NCBI RefSeq assembly: GCF_014648035.1
Contig: NZ_BMQI01000017.1
Location: 1 to 64,000, forward strand
DNA from: Shewanella algicola
GTDB lineage: Bacteria; Pseudomonadota; Gammaproteobacteria; Enterobacterales; Shewanellaceae
Length of the DNA: 64,000 nucleotides
Direction of reading: 5' to 3'
In this document: in pieces, positions 47,079 to 57,512 of the stretch
Position numbering within the stretch: the first letter of the stretch is position 1
Layout: the number at the start of each line of letters is the position of its first letter
Translations under genes and position numbers: made by a program
The notes under the pieces: generated by a model
The model's input: the letters and a program-made list of their open reading frames with translations, nothing else
The model's database searches: none
Told to the model about the DNA's origin: nothing

Positions 47079-47107
47079 TTGACGATAACAAAGTGACTCG
47101 TTAAGAT
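47079..47107 (+). promoter_or_regulatory. Strong promoter of the tRNA cluster
   Basis: TTGACG, exactly 17 bases, then TAAGAT, followed by a GC-rich discriminator (GCGCTCCG). This is the pattern of growth-rate and stringent-controlled stable-RNA promoters. Pro, Arg and His tRNAs follow. Confidence 0.85.
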
Positions 47108-47172
47108 GCGCTCCGTTCTCGAGACAACATGGTTACAGTGTATTGCTGCGATATGTTGAGAATAGATATACT

Positions 47173-47249
47173 CGGTGATTAGCGCAGCCCGGTAGCGCAT
47201 CTCGTTTGGGACGAGAGGGTCAGAGGTTCGAATCCTCTATCACCGACCA
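47173..47249 (+). tRNA. tRNA-Pro (TGG anticodon)
   Basis: 77 nt cloverleaf. The acceptor arms CGGTGAT / ATCACCG pair, followed by ACCA. The anticodon loop TTTGGGA gives TGG. CCA is encoded. It is the first of three tRNAs in one transcript. Confidence 0.96.
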
Positions 47250-47343
47250 AATTCAATTATTTGTTTATGTGCTAACTAAACAAATAATCAAACAAGTGTT
47301 AAGCTTGTTTAGCCAGACAGGAAACAGCAAATTGCTGTACCAT

Positions 47344-47420
47344 GCGCCCGTAGCTCAGTTGGATAGAGCACCCGCCTTCTAAGCGGGTGGTCGCAGGTTC
47401 GAGCCCTGCCGGGCGTACCA
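47344..47420 (+). tRNA. tRNA-Arg (TCT anticodon)
   Basis: 77 nt cloverleaf. The acceptor arms GCGCCCG / CGGGCGT pair with one G-U. The anticodon loop CTTCTAA gives TCT, which reads AGA and AGG. CCA is encoded. Confidence 0.96.
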
Positions 47421-47427
47421 TTTCAGT

Positions 47428-47504
47428 GGTGATTGTAGCTCAGTTGGTAGAGTCCCGGATTGTGATTCCGGTTGTCGTGGGTTCGAGCCCCATCAGTCAC
47501 CCCA
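47428..47504 (+). tRNA. tRNA-His (GTG anticodon)
   Basis: 77 nt, including the extra G at position -1 that marks tRNA-His and its pairing C73. The loop ATTGTGA gives the anticodon GTG. CCA is encoded. It ends about 380 bases before tig. Confidence 0.95.
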
Positions 47505-47886
47505 TTCTTCTTTGAATAAATCACATATTAGGCTGCAAGTAAGTCAGAATGTGACACATCATCAAAGAAGCCTTCGTGTAAAGTATTTTATCGTTTACCT
47601 CACAAAGCATTTAGCGCATTAAACGTGCAAACACGTCAAAATGGCTTAAAGTCGACCTTTTTATCGCTTAAATCGCCCTTTTCAGGCTCGACTATGCGAA
47701 AAACGGTAGCTATAATGTCGCGTCTTGATAAATATCAACAATAAGCTACCTGAACCAACAGCGTTTTCAGCATCATAATATCGCTGTGCTGGTGGCCTTA
47801 GCTAAACACACGGTCAAGAAACGAATATCAAATAGTTGAGTTGTCGACTATTACAAAGAACGTTAGACATATTTCGAGGTAAAACA
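47505..47886. other. Intergenic region between tRNAs and tig
   Basis: About 380 bases. No clear terminator for the tRNA transcript is seen. A tig promoter candidate lies at 47688-47716. The remainder, including a long leader from about 47725, has no recognisable element. Confidence 0.5.
47688..47716 (+). promoter_or_regulatory. Candidate promoter of tig
   Basis: TCGACT, 17 bases, then the perfect -10 TATAAT at 47711-47716, with a GC-rich GTCGCG discriminator. It implies a leader of about 165 bases. Confidence 0.65.
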
Positions 47887-49191
47887 ATGCAAGTTTCTGT
47901 TGAAACAACTCAAGGCCTAGAGCGTCGCCTAACTATTTCTGTACCTGCTGAGCAAATCGAGAAATTGGTTAAAGACAACGTATTACGCGAAGCAAAGCGT
48001 GCACGTCTTCCTGGTTTCCGTCCTGGCAAAGTACCAGTCACTGAAATCAACAAGCGTTATGGTAAAGCCATTCGTCAAGACATCACTGGTGAAGTGATGC
48101 AACGTAACTTTATCGAAGCAATTGTAGCTGAAAAATTAAACCCAGCAGGCGCGCCAGTATTTACTCCTGGTGCTACTGAAGGTGACACGTTTGAATTCGT
48201 AGCTACGTTTGAAGTCTATCCAGAAGTTGCCTTAACGGGTTTAGATACGATTGCCGTTGAACAGCCACACGCTGACGTAAACGAAGCAGACGTTGATACA
48301 ATGATTGAAACATTACGTAAGCAACACGCAACTTATGCTGTTGTTGAACGTGAAGCTGCTGATAGCGACAAAGTTAAAATGAACTTTGTGGGTTCTATCG
48401 ACGGTGAAGAGTTTGAAGGCGGCAAAGCCGACGATTTCGAACTTCAAATCGGTTCAAACCGTATGATCCCTGGTTTTGAAACAGGCGTTGTTGGTCATAA
48501 AGCCGGCGACGAATTCGAAATCGAAGTGTCATTCCCAGAAGACTACCACGCTGAGAACTTGAAAGGCAAAGCGGCTAAATTCGCTATTACCTTAACTGAA
48601 GTTCAAGGTGCAAGCTTACCAGAAGTGAATGATGAATTTGCTTCACTATTTGGCATCGCAGAAGGCGGCTTAGAAGCGCTTAAAGCTGAAATCCGTAAAA
48701 ACATGACTCGCGAGCTAGAGCAAGCGCTTAAAGCTAATGTTAAAGAGCAAGTGATTACTGGTTTACTAGCCGCTAACGAAATTGCTATCCCTAAAGCGCT
48801 TGTAGATGGTGAAGTTGACGTTTTACGTCAGCAAGCTATGCAACGTTTTGGTGGTCAAACTGAAAACATGCCTGAGCTTCCAGCTGAATTATTCACTGAG
48901 CAAGCAGAGCGTCGCGTTAAGATTGGTTTGCTATTAGGCGAAGTGATCAAAACTAACGAGCTTAAAGCTGAAGACGATCGCGTTAATGCATTGATCGAAT
49001 CTATGGCTTCTGCGTATGAAGATCCATCTGAAGTTGTAGCTTACTACAACTCAAACAAAGAACTCATGCAAAACATGCGCAATGTAGCGCTTGAAGAGCA
49101 AGCTGTTGAAGCCCTACTAAAATCGGCTCAAGTAACGACAAAAGAAGTTGCTTTTGAAGAATTTATGAACAAGGCTACAGGCAAAGCGTAA
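47887..49191 (+). CDS. tig: Trigger factor
   Basis: 434 residues from ATG at 47887 ([17 protein letters not shown]), with CGAGG before it; the longer open frame from 47836 has no such site. The ribosome-binding signature GFRPGKVP sits near residue 45. The FKBP-type isomerase domain is in the middle ([19 protein letters not shown]), then the helical substrate-binding arms. It is the ribosome-tethered chaperone. It is followed by the usual clpP-clpX-lon order, so this is the conserved proteostasis cluster. Confidence 0.97.
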   Translation: MQVSVETTQGLERRLTISVPAEQIEKLVKDNVLREAKRARLPGFRPGKVPVTEINKRYGKAIRQDITGEVMQRNFIEAIVAEKLNPAGAPVFTPGATEGDTFEFVATFEVYPEVALTGLDTIAVEQPHADVNEADVDTMIETLRKQHATYAVVEREAADSDKVKMNFVGSIDGEEFEGGKADDFELQIGSNRMIPGFETGVVGHKAGDEFEIEVSFPEDYHAENLKGKAAKFAITLTEVQGASLPEVNDEFASLFGIAEGGLEALKAEIRKNMTRELEQALKANVKEQVITGLLAANEIAIPKALVDGEVDVLRQQAMQRFGGQTENMPELPAELFTEQAERRVKIGLLLGEVIKTNELKAEDDRVNALIESMASAYEDPSEVVAYYNSNKELMQNMRNVALEEQAVEALLKSAQVTTKEVAFEEFMNKATGKA

Positions 49192-49226
49192 GCTAAGCTT
49201 GACTTAACAAGGCGTTCGCCATTTAT

Positions 49227-49267
49227 AATGGCTCGTATGAGGTTCCTCATGCGGGCCATTTTTATTT
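49227..49267 (+). terminator. Terminator / attenuator between tig and clpP
   Basis: A long stem (about 15 bp, AATGGCTCGTATGAGG with CCTCATGCGGGCCATT) followed by a T-rich tail, 36 bases after the tig stop and just before clpP. Confidence 0.8.
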
Positions 49268-49282
49268 TTAGGGAAATGAATA

Positions 49283-49894
49283 ATGCATAAAGCACCAGAA
49301 TCAGTACTCAATGCGCTTGTACCTATGGTTGTTGAACAAACAGCGAAAGGTGAACGTTCTTACGATATCTATTCTCGTTTATTAAAAGAACGTGTTATTT
49401 TTTTAGTTGGCCAGGTTGAAGAACATATGGCTAACCTCATTGTGGCCCAATTATTATTCTTAGAGTCAGAGAGCCCAGACAAAGATATCTATCTTTATAT
49501 CAACTCGCCAGGTGGCTCGGTCACTGCGGGTATGGCTATTTATGACACCATGCAATTTATTAAGCCAAACGTCAGTACTGTATGTATTGGCCAAGCGGCA
49601 AGTATGGGGGCATTCTTATTGGCTGGCGGCGCAGAAGGGAAGCGTCATTGCTTACCTAACTCACGCGTGATGATCCACCAACCATTAGGTGGTTTCCAAG
49701 GTCAAGCATCAGACATTGCTATTCATGCCCAGGAAATTTTAGGCATTAAAAATAAGTTAAACCAAATGCTAGCTGAACACACAGGTCAACCGCTCGAAGT
49801 TGTAGAACGAGACACAGACCGTGACAACTTTATGAGTGCATCACAAGCGGTAGAATACGGCCTAGTAGATTCAGTATTAACAACCCGTAGTTAA
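49283..49894 (+). CDS. clpP: ClpP protease proteolytic subunit
   Basis: 203 residues. The catalytic triad is visible: S107 in [10 protein letters not shown]132 in [10 protein letters not shown] and D181 in ERDTDRDNF. Two stacked heptamers degrade proteins fed by ClpX or ClpA. The ATG is preceded by AGGGA. A terminator-like stem lies just upstream, so clpP may have its own promoter within or after tig. clpX follows after about 130 bases containing a bulged hairpin (49921-49952). Confidence 0.97.
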   Translation: MHKAPESVLNALVPMVVEQTAKGERSYDIYSRLLKERVIFLVGQVEEHMANLIVAQLLFLESESPDKDIYLYINSPGGSVTAGMAIYDTMQFIKPNVSTVCIGQAASMGAFLLAGGAEGKRHCLPNSRVMIHQPLGGFQGQASDIAIHAQEILGIKNKLNQMLAEHTGQPLEVVERDTDRDNFMSASQAVEYGLVDSVLTTRS

Positions 49895-50026
49895 TACAGG
49901 CTGATTTTTTGCTGTGACTGGGTTATTCTTCATTCTAATGAACGAATAATCCAGATATACAGCCAGTATGCATATCGACAAGCAGAGCTCAGATGTAATG
50001 TCTAGGCTGCAACCAGAGGTAGAATA

Positions 50027-51307
50027 ATGGGCGATAACAAAAATAACGGTGACAGCAGCAAATTGCTGTACTGCTCTTTTTGCGGAAAAAGTCAGCATGA
50101 AGTGAGAAAACTGATTGCTGGCCCATCGGTATACGTGTGCGATGAATGTGTTGATTTATGTAATGACATCATCCGAGAGGAAATCAAAGAGATTTCGCCT
50201 AAGCGTGATGAAGATAAATTACCGACACCACATGAGCTGCGCCAGCATTTAGACGACTACGTCATTGGCCAGGACCAGGCTAAAAAAGTATTGGCTGTTG
50301 CGGTATACAATCACTACAAACGCTTACGTAATGGCACGGTCAAAGATGGTGTAGAGCTTGGTAAAAGTAACATTTTGCTTATTGGTCCTACCGGTAGTGG
50401 TAAAACCTTGCTGGCTGAAACTTTAGCTCGGTCACTTAACGTGCCGTTTACCATGGCAGATGCAACCACATTAACCGAAGCCGGTTATGTGGGGGAAGAT
50501 GTAGAAAACATCATTCAGAAGCTACTGCAAAAATGTGATTACGACGTTGAGAAAGCTGAGCGTGGCATCGTTTATATCGATGAAATCGACAAAATTAGCC
50601 GCAAATCAGACAACCCATCGATCACCCGTGATGTATCTGGTGAAGGTGTGCAGCAAGCCTTGCTTAAGCTCATTGAAGGCACTGTTGCTTCTGTGCCGCC
50701 ACAAGGCGGCCGTAAACACCCACAGCAAGAGTTTTTACAGGTTGATACCTCTAAAATTCTGTTTATTTGTGGTGGTGCATTCGCAGGACTTGAAAAAGTG
50801 ATTGAGCAACGTGCTCACACTGGCACTGGTATCGGTTTTGGTGCAGAAGTGAAAGGCGAAGCTGACAAAGCAACGATTTCACAGGTTTTAGGCAAAGTAG
50901 AACCTGGCGATTTAGTTAAATTTGGTTTAATTCCTGAATTTATTGGTCGTTTACCTGTTCTAGCAACACTAACAGAGTTAGATGAAGCTGCACTTGTACA
51001 GATTTTATCTGAGCCTAAAAATGCGTTGACTAAGCAGTATGGCGCGTTGTTTGAAATGGAAAACGTGGAACTTGAGTTCCGCGAAGATGCATTACAAGCC
51101 ATTGCTCATAAAGCCATGTCACGTAAAACCGGTGCGCGTGGATTGCGTTCAATTGTTGAAAGCATCTTGCTTGATACCATGTACGACATTCCATCAACAG
51201 AGGGTGTCATTAAAGCGGTCATTGATGAGTCTGTGGTTAAAGGCGAATCTGCACCTATTTTAATTTACGAAAACACCGATACTCAGGCGGCTTCAGGCGA
51301 ACAATAA
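50027..51307 (+). CDS. clpX: ClpX ATPase subunit
   Basis: 426 residues. An N-terminal zinc-binding domain ([19 protein letters not shown]) precedes the AAA+ module with Walker A GPTGSGKT, Walker B YIDEIDKI and the RKTGARGLR sensor-2 region. ClpX unfolds substrates for ClpP. The ATG has AGAGG eight bases before. The gene ends in a terminator at 51337-51362. Confidence 0.97.
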   Translation: MGDNKNNGDSSKLLYCSFCGKSQHEVRKLIAGPSVYVCDECVDLCNDIIREEIKEISPKRDEDKLPTPHELRQHLDDYVIGQDQAKKVLAVAVYNHYKRLRNGTVKDGVELGKSNILLIGPTGSGKTLLAETLARSLNVPFTMADATTLTEAGYVGEDVENIIQKLLQKCDYDVEKAERGIVYIDEIDKISRKSDNPSITRDVSGEGVQQALLKLIEGTVASVPPQGGRKHPQQEFLQVDTSKILFICGGAFAGLEKVIEQRAHTGTGIGFGAEVKGEADKATISQVLGKVEPGDLVKFGLIPEFIGRLPVLATLTELDEAALVQILSEPKNALTKQYGALFEMENVELEFREDALQAIAHKAMSRKTGARGLRSIVESILLDTMYDIPSTEGVIKAVIDESVVKGESAPILIYENTDTQAASGEQ

Positions 51308-51336
51308 TTGTTCTAAAGGCTAATAAACTGAAAAAT

Positions 51337-51362
51337 AAGGAGTCCATTGGGCTCCTTTTTTC
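51337..51362 (+). terminator. Terminator after clpX
   Basis: AAGGAGTCC / GGGCTCCTT, nine pairs including one G-U, three-base loop, T tract. Confidence 0.88.
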
Positions 51363-51371
51363 GTATTGGCC

Positions 51372-51399
51372 ATTGAAACTGACAACAACACCCCAATAT
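51372..51399 (+). promoter_or_regulatory. Heat-shock (sigma-32 type) promoter of lon
   Basis: ATTGAAA, then 12 bases, then CCCCAATAT. This fits the sigma-32 pattern CTTGAAA-N-CCCCATNT. It lies between the clpX terminator and the lon start, where such control is expected. Confidence 0.8.
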
Positions 51400-51437
51400 A
51401 CTCAGTATTAGTCTATTTCATTAAACGGAATCGAGCC

Positions 51438-53789
51438 ATGACCCAAGAGCGTGAAGCGCATATCGAACTCCCCGTATTACCACTGCGAGATGTGGTGGTT
51501 TATCCACACATGGTAATTCCGCTATTCGTAGGACGGGAAAAATCCATTCGTTGCCTAGAATCGGCAATGGAACAAGACAAACAAATTTTACTGGTCGCTC
51601 AGCGTGATGCTGATTTAGACGAGCCAGGCAAAGACGATATTTTTGATATCGGTACTGTAGCGTCTATTTTGCAGCTATTAAAACTTCCTGATGGCACAGT
51701 TAAAGTGCTCGTTGAAGGCGGTCAGCGTGCTAAAATTACCCGTTACACTCAAGAAGAAGAATTCTTCGCAGCTACAGCCGAATACCTTGAATCGCAAGCA
51801 TTAAGCGACAAGGAAGAAGAAGTACTGGTCCGCAGTGCTATCGGTCAATTTGAAGGCTACATCAAACTCAATAAAAAGATCCCACCTGAAGTGCTTACTT
51901 CATTATCGGGTATTGATGAAGCTGCGCGTTTAGCCGATACCATGGCTGCGCACATGCCGTTAAAGCTTGAAGACAAGCAATCGGTATTAGAAATGATCAA
52001 TGTCGGCGAACGTCTTGAATATTTAATGGCGATGATGGAATCGGAAATCGACTTATTGCAAGTTGAAAAACGAATCCGTACCCGCGTTAAAAAGCAGATG
52101 GAAAAAAGTCAGCGCGAATACTATTTGAATGAGCAAATGAAAGCCATTCAAAAAGAGTTAGGCGACATTGACGAAAGCCACGACGAATTTGAAGTATTAG
52201 CGCGTAAAATTGAAGAAGCTGGCATGCCAAGCGATGCCAAAGAAAAAGCCAGTGCTGAACTCAATAAACTGAAAATGATGTCACCGATGTCAGCAGAAGC
52301 GACGGTTGTTCGCAGTTATGTTGATTGGATGACGTCAGTGCCTTGGAAGCAACGCTCTAAAATTAAGCGTGACTTAGCCAAAGCGCAAGAAGTGCTCGAC
52401 ACTGACCATCACGGTCTTGAAAAAGTCAAAGAGCGCATTCTTGAATATTTAGCGGTACAAAGCCGAGTTAAGCAACTTAAAGGTCCAATCTTGTGTTTAG
52501 TCGGACCACCAGGTGTCGGTAAAACCTCACTAGGCCAATCCATTGCGAAAGCGACGGGTCGTAAGTATGTACGCGTAGCATTAGGCGGCGTGCGTGATGA
52601 AGCTGAAATTCGTGGTCATCGCCGTACTTATATTGGTTCAATGCCAGGTAAAGTTATTCAAAAAATGGCTAAAGTGGGCGTTAAAAACCCATTATTCTTA
52701 CTTGATGAAATCGACAAGATGAGTTCTGACATGCGTGGCGATCCATCGTCGGCATTATTAGAAGTACTCGATCCTGAGCAAAACGCGACCTTTAACGACC
52801 ATTACTTAGAAGTCGATTACGATTTATCTGATGTCATGTTCGTGGCAACGTCTAACTCAATGGATATTCCAGGTCCGTTACTTGACCGTATGGAAGTCAT
52901 CCGTTTAGCGGGTTACACCGAAGATGAAAAGCTGAACATTGCTAAGCAACATTTATTGCCAAAGCAAGTTGAGCGTAATGGTCTTAAAGCTAAAGAGATC
53001 AATGTTGATGACAGTGCCATTTTAGGCATCATTCGCTATTACACCCGTGAAGCCGGTGTGCGTTCATTAGAGCGTGAACTCTCTAAGATATGCCGAAAAG
53101 TGGTTAAGCAAATTTTGTTAGACAAAACCGTTAAAGTGGTTGAGGTCAATCAAGATAACCTTAAGTCATTCCTAGGCGTGCAACGTTTCGACTTTGGTAA
53201 AGCGGAATCAAGCAACCAAATTGGCCAGGTAACTGGGCTTGCTTGGACACAGGTTGGCGGTGATTTATTAACAATCGAAGCCACCTCGGTAGCGGGTAAA
53301 GGTAAGCTAACCTATACCGGTTCGCTTGGCGATGTTATGAAAGAGTCGATTCAAGCTGCAATGACGGTTGTGCGTGCTCGCGCTGAAAACTTAGGTATTA
53401 ACGGCGACTTTTATGAAAAACGTGATATTCACGTGCATGTACCTGAAGGCGCGACACCAAAAGATGGCCCATCAGCTGGCGCGGCAATGTGTACTGCGTT
53501 AGTTTCTAGCTTAACCGGTAATCCTGTGCGCAGTGATGTCGCCATGACAGGTGAAATAACCCTACGTGGTGAAGTGTTACCGATTGGTGGATTGAAAGAA
53601 AAGTTACTGGCAGCACATCGCGGTGGCATTAAACACGTGTTGATTCCTAAAGAAAATGAGCGCGATTTGGAAGAAATTCCAGCAAATGTAATTGCTGATT
53701 TAACCATTCATCCTGTGCGTTGGGTTGATGAAGTCTTGAAATTGGCGCTTGAGCGACCGGTTGAAGGCTTCGAAGTGGTTAAAAAATAG
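51438..53789 (+). CDS. lon: Lon protease
   Basis: 783 residues from ATG at 51438 ([20 protein letters not shown]), matching the E. coli N-terminus; the open frame upstream to 51366 is an untranslated overhang that covers the heat-shock promoter. The N-terminal LON domain, the AAA+ module (Walker [10 protein letters not shown], Walker [11 protein letters not shown]) and the Ser-Lys protease domain (DGPSAGAAM) are complete. Lon degrades misfolded and regulatory proteins. Confidence 0.97.
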   Translation: MTQEREAHIELPVLPLRDVVVYPHMVIPLFVGREKSIRCLESAMEQDKQILLVAQRDADLDEPGKDDIFDIGTVASILQLLKLPDGTVKVLVEGGQRAKITRYTQEEEFFAATAEYLESQALSDKEEEVLVRSAIGQFEGYIKLNKKIPPEVLTSLSGIDEAARLADTMAAHMPLKLEDKQSVLEMINVGERLEYLMAMMESEIDLLQVEKRIRTRVKKQMEKSQREYYLNEQMKAIQKELGDIDESHDEFEVLARKIEEAGMPSDAKEKASAELNKLKMMSPMSAEATVVRSYVDWMTSVPWKQRSKIKRDLAKAQEVLDTDHHGLEKVKERILEYLAVQSRVKQLKGPILCLVGPPGVGKTSLGQSIAKATGRKYVRVALGGVRDEAEIRGHRRTYIGSMPGKVIQKMAKVGVKNPLFLLDEIDKMSSDMRGDPSSALLEVLDPEQNATFNDHYLEVDYDLSDVMFVATSNSMDIPGPLLDRMEVIRLAGYTEDEKLNIAKQHLLPKQVERNGLKAKEINVDDSAILGIIRYYTREAGVRSLERELSKICRKVVKQILLDKTVKVVEVNQDNLKSFLGVQRFDFGKAESSNQIGQVTGLAWTQVGGDLLTIEATSVAGKGKLTYTGSLGDVMKESIQAAMTVVRARAENLGINGDFYEKRDIHVHVPEGATPKDGPSAGAAMCTALVSSLTGNPVRSDVAMTGEITLRGEVLPIGGLKEKLLAAHRGGIKHVLIPKENERDLEEIPANVIADLTIHPVRWVDEVLKLALERPVEGFEVVKK

Positions 53790-54052
53790 CTTGTTAGTTA
53801 AAAAATTGCTGTAGAGCATAAAAAAAATGAAAAAAGGGGCTTAACAAAACGCTGACCTGTGGTAGCCTAGGTCTGTGGAGAGTCAGGCGCACCAAGCCCT
53901 TGGGGCATCTGACTTTGAGCTGTATCCAATTTCATTTTTTTGGTTTTCATACTAAGTTTGATGTGTTATCAAACTTATTACAATAAAGCCTCCGCAGACC
54001 GCTCTAAACACGGATTTGGTTGCGGCGCGACAATAACATTCAAGGGGATGAC
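53790..54052. other. lon-hupB intergenic region with structured elements
   Basis: A complex hairpin is seen at 53881-53914 (AGTCAG / CTGACT around a CCAA-GCCC-TTGG loop). A perfect dyad lies at 53953-53977 (TAAGTTTGAT, GTGTT, ATCAAACTTA). No clear terminator follows lon. The hupB ribosome site (AGGGGAT) is at the end. Confidence 0.6.
53953..53977 (+). promoter_or_regulatory. Perfect dyad upstream of hupB
   Basis: Ten-base arms TAAGTTTGAT and ATCAAACTTA around GTGTT, about 75 bases before the hupB ATG. It could be an operator or a leader hairpin. There is no T tract. Confidence 0.55.
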
Positions 54053-54325
54053 ATGAACAAATCTGAACTAATCGAGAAAATCGCATCTGGTGCTGATATT
54101 TCTAAAGCTGCTGCTGGCCGCGCACTAGATTCTTTTATCGCTGCTGTTACTGAAGGTCTTAAAGAAGGCGATAAGATTTCTCTAGTTGGTTTTGGTACAT
54201 TTGAAGTACGTCAACGTGCTGAGCGTACTGGCCGTAACCCACAAACGGGTAAAGAAATTAAAATTGCTGCTGCGAACATTCCTGCGTTCAAAGCTGGCAA
54301 AGCGCTAAAAGACGCTGTTAACTAA
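54053..54325 (+). CDS. hupB: DNA-binding protein HU-beta
   Basis: 90 residues from ATG at 54053 ([17 protein letters not shown]), with a strong AGGGG before it. The HU fold is complete: [19 protein letters not shown] with the DNA-contacting arm, then [20 protein letters not shown]. It is a nucleoid protein that bends DNA. Its place between lon and ppiD is conserved in gamma-proteobacteria. A perfect dyad lies in its upstream region and a terminator follows at 54365. Confidence 0.97.
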   Translation: MNKSELIEKIASGADISKAAAGRALDSFIAAVTEGLKEGDKISLVGFGTFEVRQRAERTGRNPQTGKEIKIAAANIPAFKAGKALKDAVN

Positions 54326-54364
54326 TCATTAGCAACGTAGCCTTTGTAAGGCATTCGTAAATAC

Positions 54365-54390
54365 AAGCACTGCTTATGCAGTGCTTTTTA
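54365..54390 (+). terminator. Terminator after hupB
   Basis: AAGCACTGC / GCAGTGCTT with a TTAT loop and T-rich tail. Confidence 0.92.
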
Positions 54391-54483
54391 CGAAAAGCAA
54401 TATTGTTATGCAAAGCATAATGAATATTGGGAGTATTGGGTCATACCCGTGGTAGCGTCTGATAACTCCATATAATTTACATT

Positions 54484-54516
54484 AAGGCGCATCCACAAGG
54501 TGATGCGCCTTTTTAT
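54484..54516 (+). terminator. Second terminator, in the ppiD leader
   Basis: AAGGCGCATC / GATGCGCCTT, a perfect 10 bp stem with TTTTATTTT. It lies 30 bases before ppiD and just after a TATAAT at 54471-54476, so it may act as an attenuator. Confidence 0.85.
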
Positions 54517-54545
54517 TTTATTAATCGCAACAAGCGAGAATTCAG

Positions 54546-56423
54546 ATGTTAGAAAAAATCCGTGAAGGCTCACAAGGAGTTGTTGCTAAAACAATTCTTG
54601 TCCTTGTGATACTTTCTTTTGCTTTTGCCGGTGTGAGTAGCTATTTAGGCTCTAATACTGGTGTTCCAGCCGCAATCGTTAATGGTGAAGAAGTTAGCGC
54701 TAGCGAATTGGAAAATGCTTTCCAAAATGAACGCTCACGCATTGAGCAGCAGTTAGGTGAAATGTTTAATGCATTAGCCGCTGATGACAATTACATGAAT
54801 GGTATTAAACAAGGTGTATTAGACCGTTTAGTGGCCGACAAGCTAATTGATCAAGCTGCAAGCAAATTAGGTTTGCGTGTTTCTGATGATCAAATTAAAA
54901 AAGCCATCATTGAAGAACCTGCATTTCAAACTGATGGTAAATTTGATAATGAGCGCTACTTAGCGGTACTGCGTCAATTAGGTTATCAAACCACCAGTTT
55001 CAGGAATATGATGCGTGTCGATATGACACGTCGTCAGTTATTAAATGCAATTGTTGGCAGTGAGTTTGTATTAGACGGCGAAGCTAAACAGCTTGCCCAA
55101 GTACAAGGTCAAACTCGTGATATTCGTTATTTAGTTGTTGACTCTACACCGTACTTATCAAGTGTTTCAGTGTCAGATGAAGAAGCTAAAACTTATTATG
55201 ACGCTAACTTAGCTCAATTTATGAGCCCTGAACAAGTCAGCGTAGAGTACGTTGAACTTAACGCTGTGGATATGGCTCAAAATAGCCAAATAACAGACGA
55301 AGAAGTTAAAGCCTATTATGACGAGAACCAATCACAATACCAAACAGCTGAAAAACGCTTAGCTGCACACATTTTTGTTGCGGCAACTGACGATGAAAGT
55401 GCTGACCAAGCAAAAGCTGATGCGATTGTTGCGAAGTTAAACCAAGGCGAAGATTACGCAGAAGTGGCTAAAACTGACTCTGATGACCAGTTAAGTGCTG
55501 AACAAGGCGGTCAATTAGATTGGTTTGAGCAAGGCGTGATGGATCCTGCATTTGATGAGGCATTATTTGCGCTACAACAAGACCAGGTATCGCCAGTGGT
55601 TAAGAGTGAGTTTGGTTACCACATCATCAAGTTACTTGACGTGCAAGCAAGCCAAGCGACTGCATTTGATGATGTAAAAGCTAAAATTGTGGCTCAGCTG
55701 CAAGAGAATGCAGCATTAGATGTGTTTTATGGTCTACAAAGCAAACTGGCTGATACCAGCTATGAGATCCCAGATACCTTAATTGATACTGCGCAAGCAG
55801 TAGATGCTAAAGTGCAAACTACAGCGTTGTTCTCGCGTGATAACGTGCCAGCTAAATTCAATAACCCTGAGTTTATTAAAGCGGCATTCTCTGACCAAGT
55901 ATTGGCCAGTGGCATGAACAGTGACGTGATTGAGTTAGCGCCTAACCATGTGGTTGTTATTCGTGTAAAACAACATAACATGGCAGGAACGCAACCATTT
56001 GCTGACGTTAAAACGGCTATCGTAGATCGCTTAAAACAAGATAAAGCTAACGAAACTGCACGCGAAAATGCAGCAGAGTTTATGGCTCAGTTAAAAGCGG
56101 GGAACGACACATTAACAGGTGCAACATTAACATCGTTACCAGGTCTTGGCCGTTTCAATCAAGATATTGACCAAGCCATCACTAACAAAGCTTTCAAGAT
56201 TGCCGCGCCAGCTGCAAACAGTGTATCAATTGATACTGCTGCACTAGCAACAGGGTACGCAGTGATTGTGGTTGATAAAGTGAATGAAGCTCAAGGCATT
56301 AACGACAATTTAATTAATACCCTTAAGCAACGCTTAGCACCACAAAACAGCGAAGCAGATTACCGTGCTGTGATTGCTACACTTAAAGCTGATGCTGAAA
56401 TTGAGTATCCAGTAGTTGAATAA
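54546..56423 (+). CDS. ppiD: Periplasmic folding factor PpiD
   Basis: 625 residues. One N-terminal membrane anchor (TILVLVILSFAFAGVSSYL), then a SurA-like helical region, a parvulin domain (RLAAHIFVAATDDES to EFGYHIIKLLD, residues about 270-365) and a second, degenerate helical half. It is an inner-membrane-tethered periplasmic chaperone of the Sec exit site. It closes the tig-clpPX-lon-hupB-ppiD block. A terminator-like stem lies in the leader, and the next terminator is at 56494. Confidence 0.95.
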   Translation: MLEKIREGSQGVVAKTILVLVILSFAFAGVSSYLGSNTGVPAAIVNGEEVSASELENAFQNERSRIEQQLGEMFNALAADDNYMNGIKQGVLDRLVADKLIDQAASKLGLRVSDDQIKKAIIEEPAFQTDGKFDNERYLAVLRQLGYQTTSFRNMMRVDMTRRQLLNAIVGSEFVLDGEAKQLAQVQGQTRDIRYLVVDSTPYLSSVSVSDEEAKTYYDANLAQFMSPEQVSVEYVELNAVDMAQNSQITDEEVKAYYDENQSQYQTAEKRLAAHIFVAATDDESADQAKADAIVAKLNQGEDYAEVAKTDSDDQLSAEQGGQLDWFEQGVMDPAFDEALFALQQDQVSPVVKSEFGYHIIKLLDVQASQATAFDDVKAKIVAQLQENAALDVFYGLQSKLADTSYEIPDTLIDTAQAVDAKVQTTALFSRDNVPAKFNNPEFIKAAFSDQVLASGMNSDVIELAPNHVVVIRVKQHNMAGTQPFADVKTAIVDRLKQDKANETARENAAEFMAQLKAGNDTLTGATLTSLPGLGRFNQDIDQAITNKAFKIAAPAANSVSIDTAALATGYAVIVVDKVNEAQGINDNLINTLKQRLAPQNSEADYRAVIATLKADAEIEYPVVE

Positions 56424-56493
56424 TTAAATGACAATGAATTGCGTTAATCTCATTAACGTCAATTCGTTTTAGTCAGTTAAATTAGTGAAATAG

Positions 56494-56525
56494 AAAAGAC
56501 CTAGGCATACTGTCTAGGTCTTTTT
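56494..56525 (+). terminator. Terminator after ppiD
   Basis: AAAAGACCTAG / CTAGGTCTTTT stem with a nine-base loop and a T-rich tail. Confidence 0.92.
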
Positions 56526-56548
56526 ATTTTAGGTCATAAGGAAAACAA

Positions 56549-57454
56549 GTGAGCCATAAACTCGATCAAGCATTTGAAAAAGCACTCGCCTATATCGATT
56601 CTAATATTGCAGCTCCACTGAATATTGATACCCTGGCAACGGTTGCAGACCTGCCATCGTGTCATTTTCAACACTTGTTTTACTCGCTATACCGTTTGTC
56701 GATTGAGGAATACGTCGAGTTACTTAAAAGTTTGCAGGCAGCTCATCAATTGGGGTTTGGCGAACAAATTTCACTTGAGGCTATCGCGACCAATTTAGGT
56801 TATAACAATGAAGCAGACTTTGTTGACTCGTTCACTCATAGTATTGGTCAAAGCCCACAGTCATTCAGGCAAGCGCCCGATTGGAACAATTTCTTTGCCA
56901 AACAACAACCGCTTAAATCGTTTCAGTCACCTCAGGATGGAATGCTCACTGCTGATGTTGAAATAGTGTCAATGGATGCCTTAACGCTGGCTAGCGTTAC
57001 GCACAATGGCCCTGGCAAGGCAATGCCTAAGACGATCGAACGTTTTATTCAATGGCGGCAAAAATACGCAGTGGGGCCTAACGTTGGTCGAACGTTTAAT
57101 CTAGTGCACAGTCTGCCACAAGCGCAGCCATATCATATGGATATTGGCGTCTCACTTGATGAAGCAACATATTCGAGGTTAGCGTCAACGGGCTTAACAC
57201 AAGAGGGTATTGAGACCAACATTATTGTTGCTGGTCGTTATGCAAAGTTATCGGTAACAACCGATAAGCAAAATAGCAATATCAATGCGCTGTTGCATGC
57301 TGGAGTTGATTACCTTTACCGTATTTGGTTAAACGAGCAGTTATATTCATTACGCAATAGCCCATTGATGTTTGAACGCCTTAACGTTGTCCAAGTTGCT
57401 GAGCCCGGCACCGAACTGCAACAAGCAGTCGATATCTACTTACCTTTACAATAG
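56549..57454 (+). CDS. AraC-family regulator with GyrI-like ligand domain
   Basis: 301 residues, start GTG at 56549 with AAGGA before it. The N-terminal AraC helix-turn-helix pair (LDQAFEKALAYIDSNIA to SFRQAP, about residues 1-110) is followed by a GyrI-like/effector domain (residues about 125-300, starting ADVEIVSMDALTLASVTHNG). This layout is that of Rob/SoxS-like regulators that bind small hydrophobic ligands. The target is unknown. The gene sits alone between the ppiD terminator and the DUF819 permease, which points toward it. Confidence 0.88.
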   Translation: MSHKLDQAFEKALAYIDSNIAAPLNIDTLATVADLPSCHFQHLFYSLYRLSIEEYVELLKSLQAAHQLGFGEQISLEAIATNLGYNNEADFVDSFTHSIGQSPQSFRQAPDWNNFFAKQQPLKSFQSPQDGMLTADVEIVSMDALTLASVTHNGPGKAMPKTIERFIQWRQKYAVGPNVGRTFNLVHSLPQAQPYHMDIGVSLDEATYSRLASTGLTQEGIETNIIVAGRYAKLSVTTDKQNSNINALLHAGVDYLYRIWLNEQLYSLRNSPLMFERLNVVQVAEPGTELQQAVDIYLPLQ

Positions 57455-57512
57455 CTTTAGCGTTTTTAGTCAATGAGCCGTCGTTAATGATTGGCGGTCA
57501 TTTATGATTGAA

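Noticed and set aside
46979..47200. 73-residue minus-strand frame over the tRNA promoter
   Set aside because: It covers the tRNA promoter and the start of tRNA-Pro, so coding is implausible.
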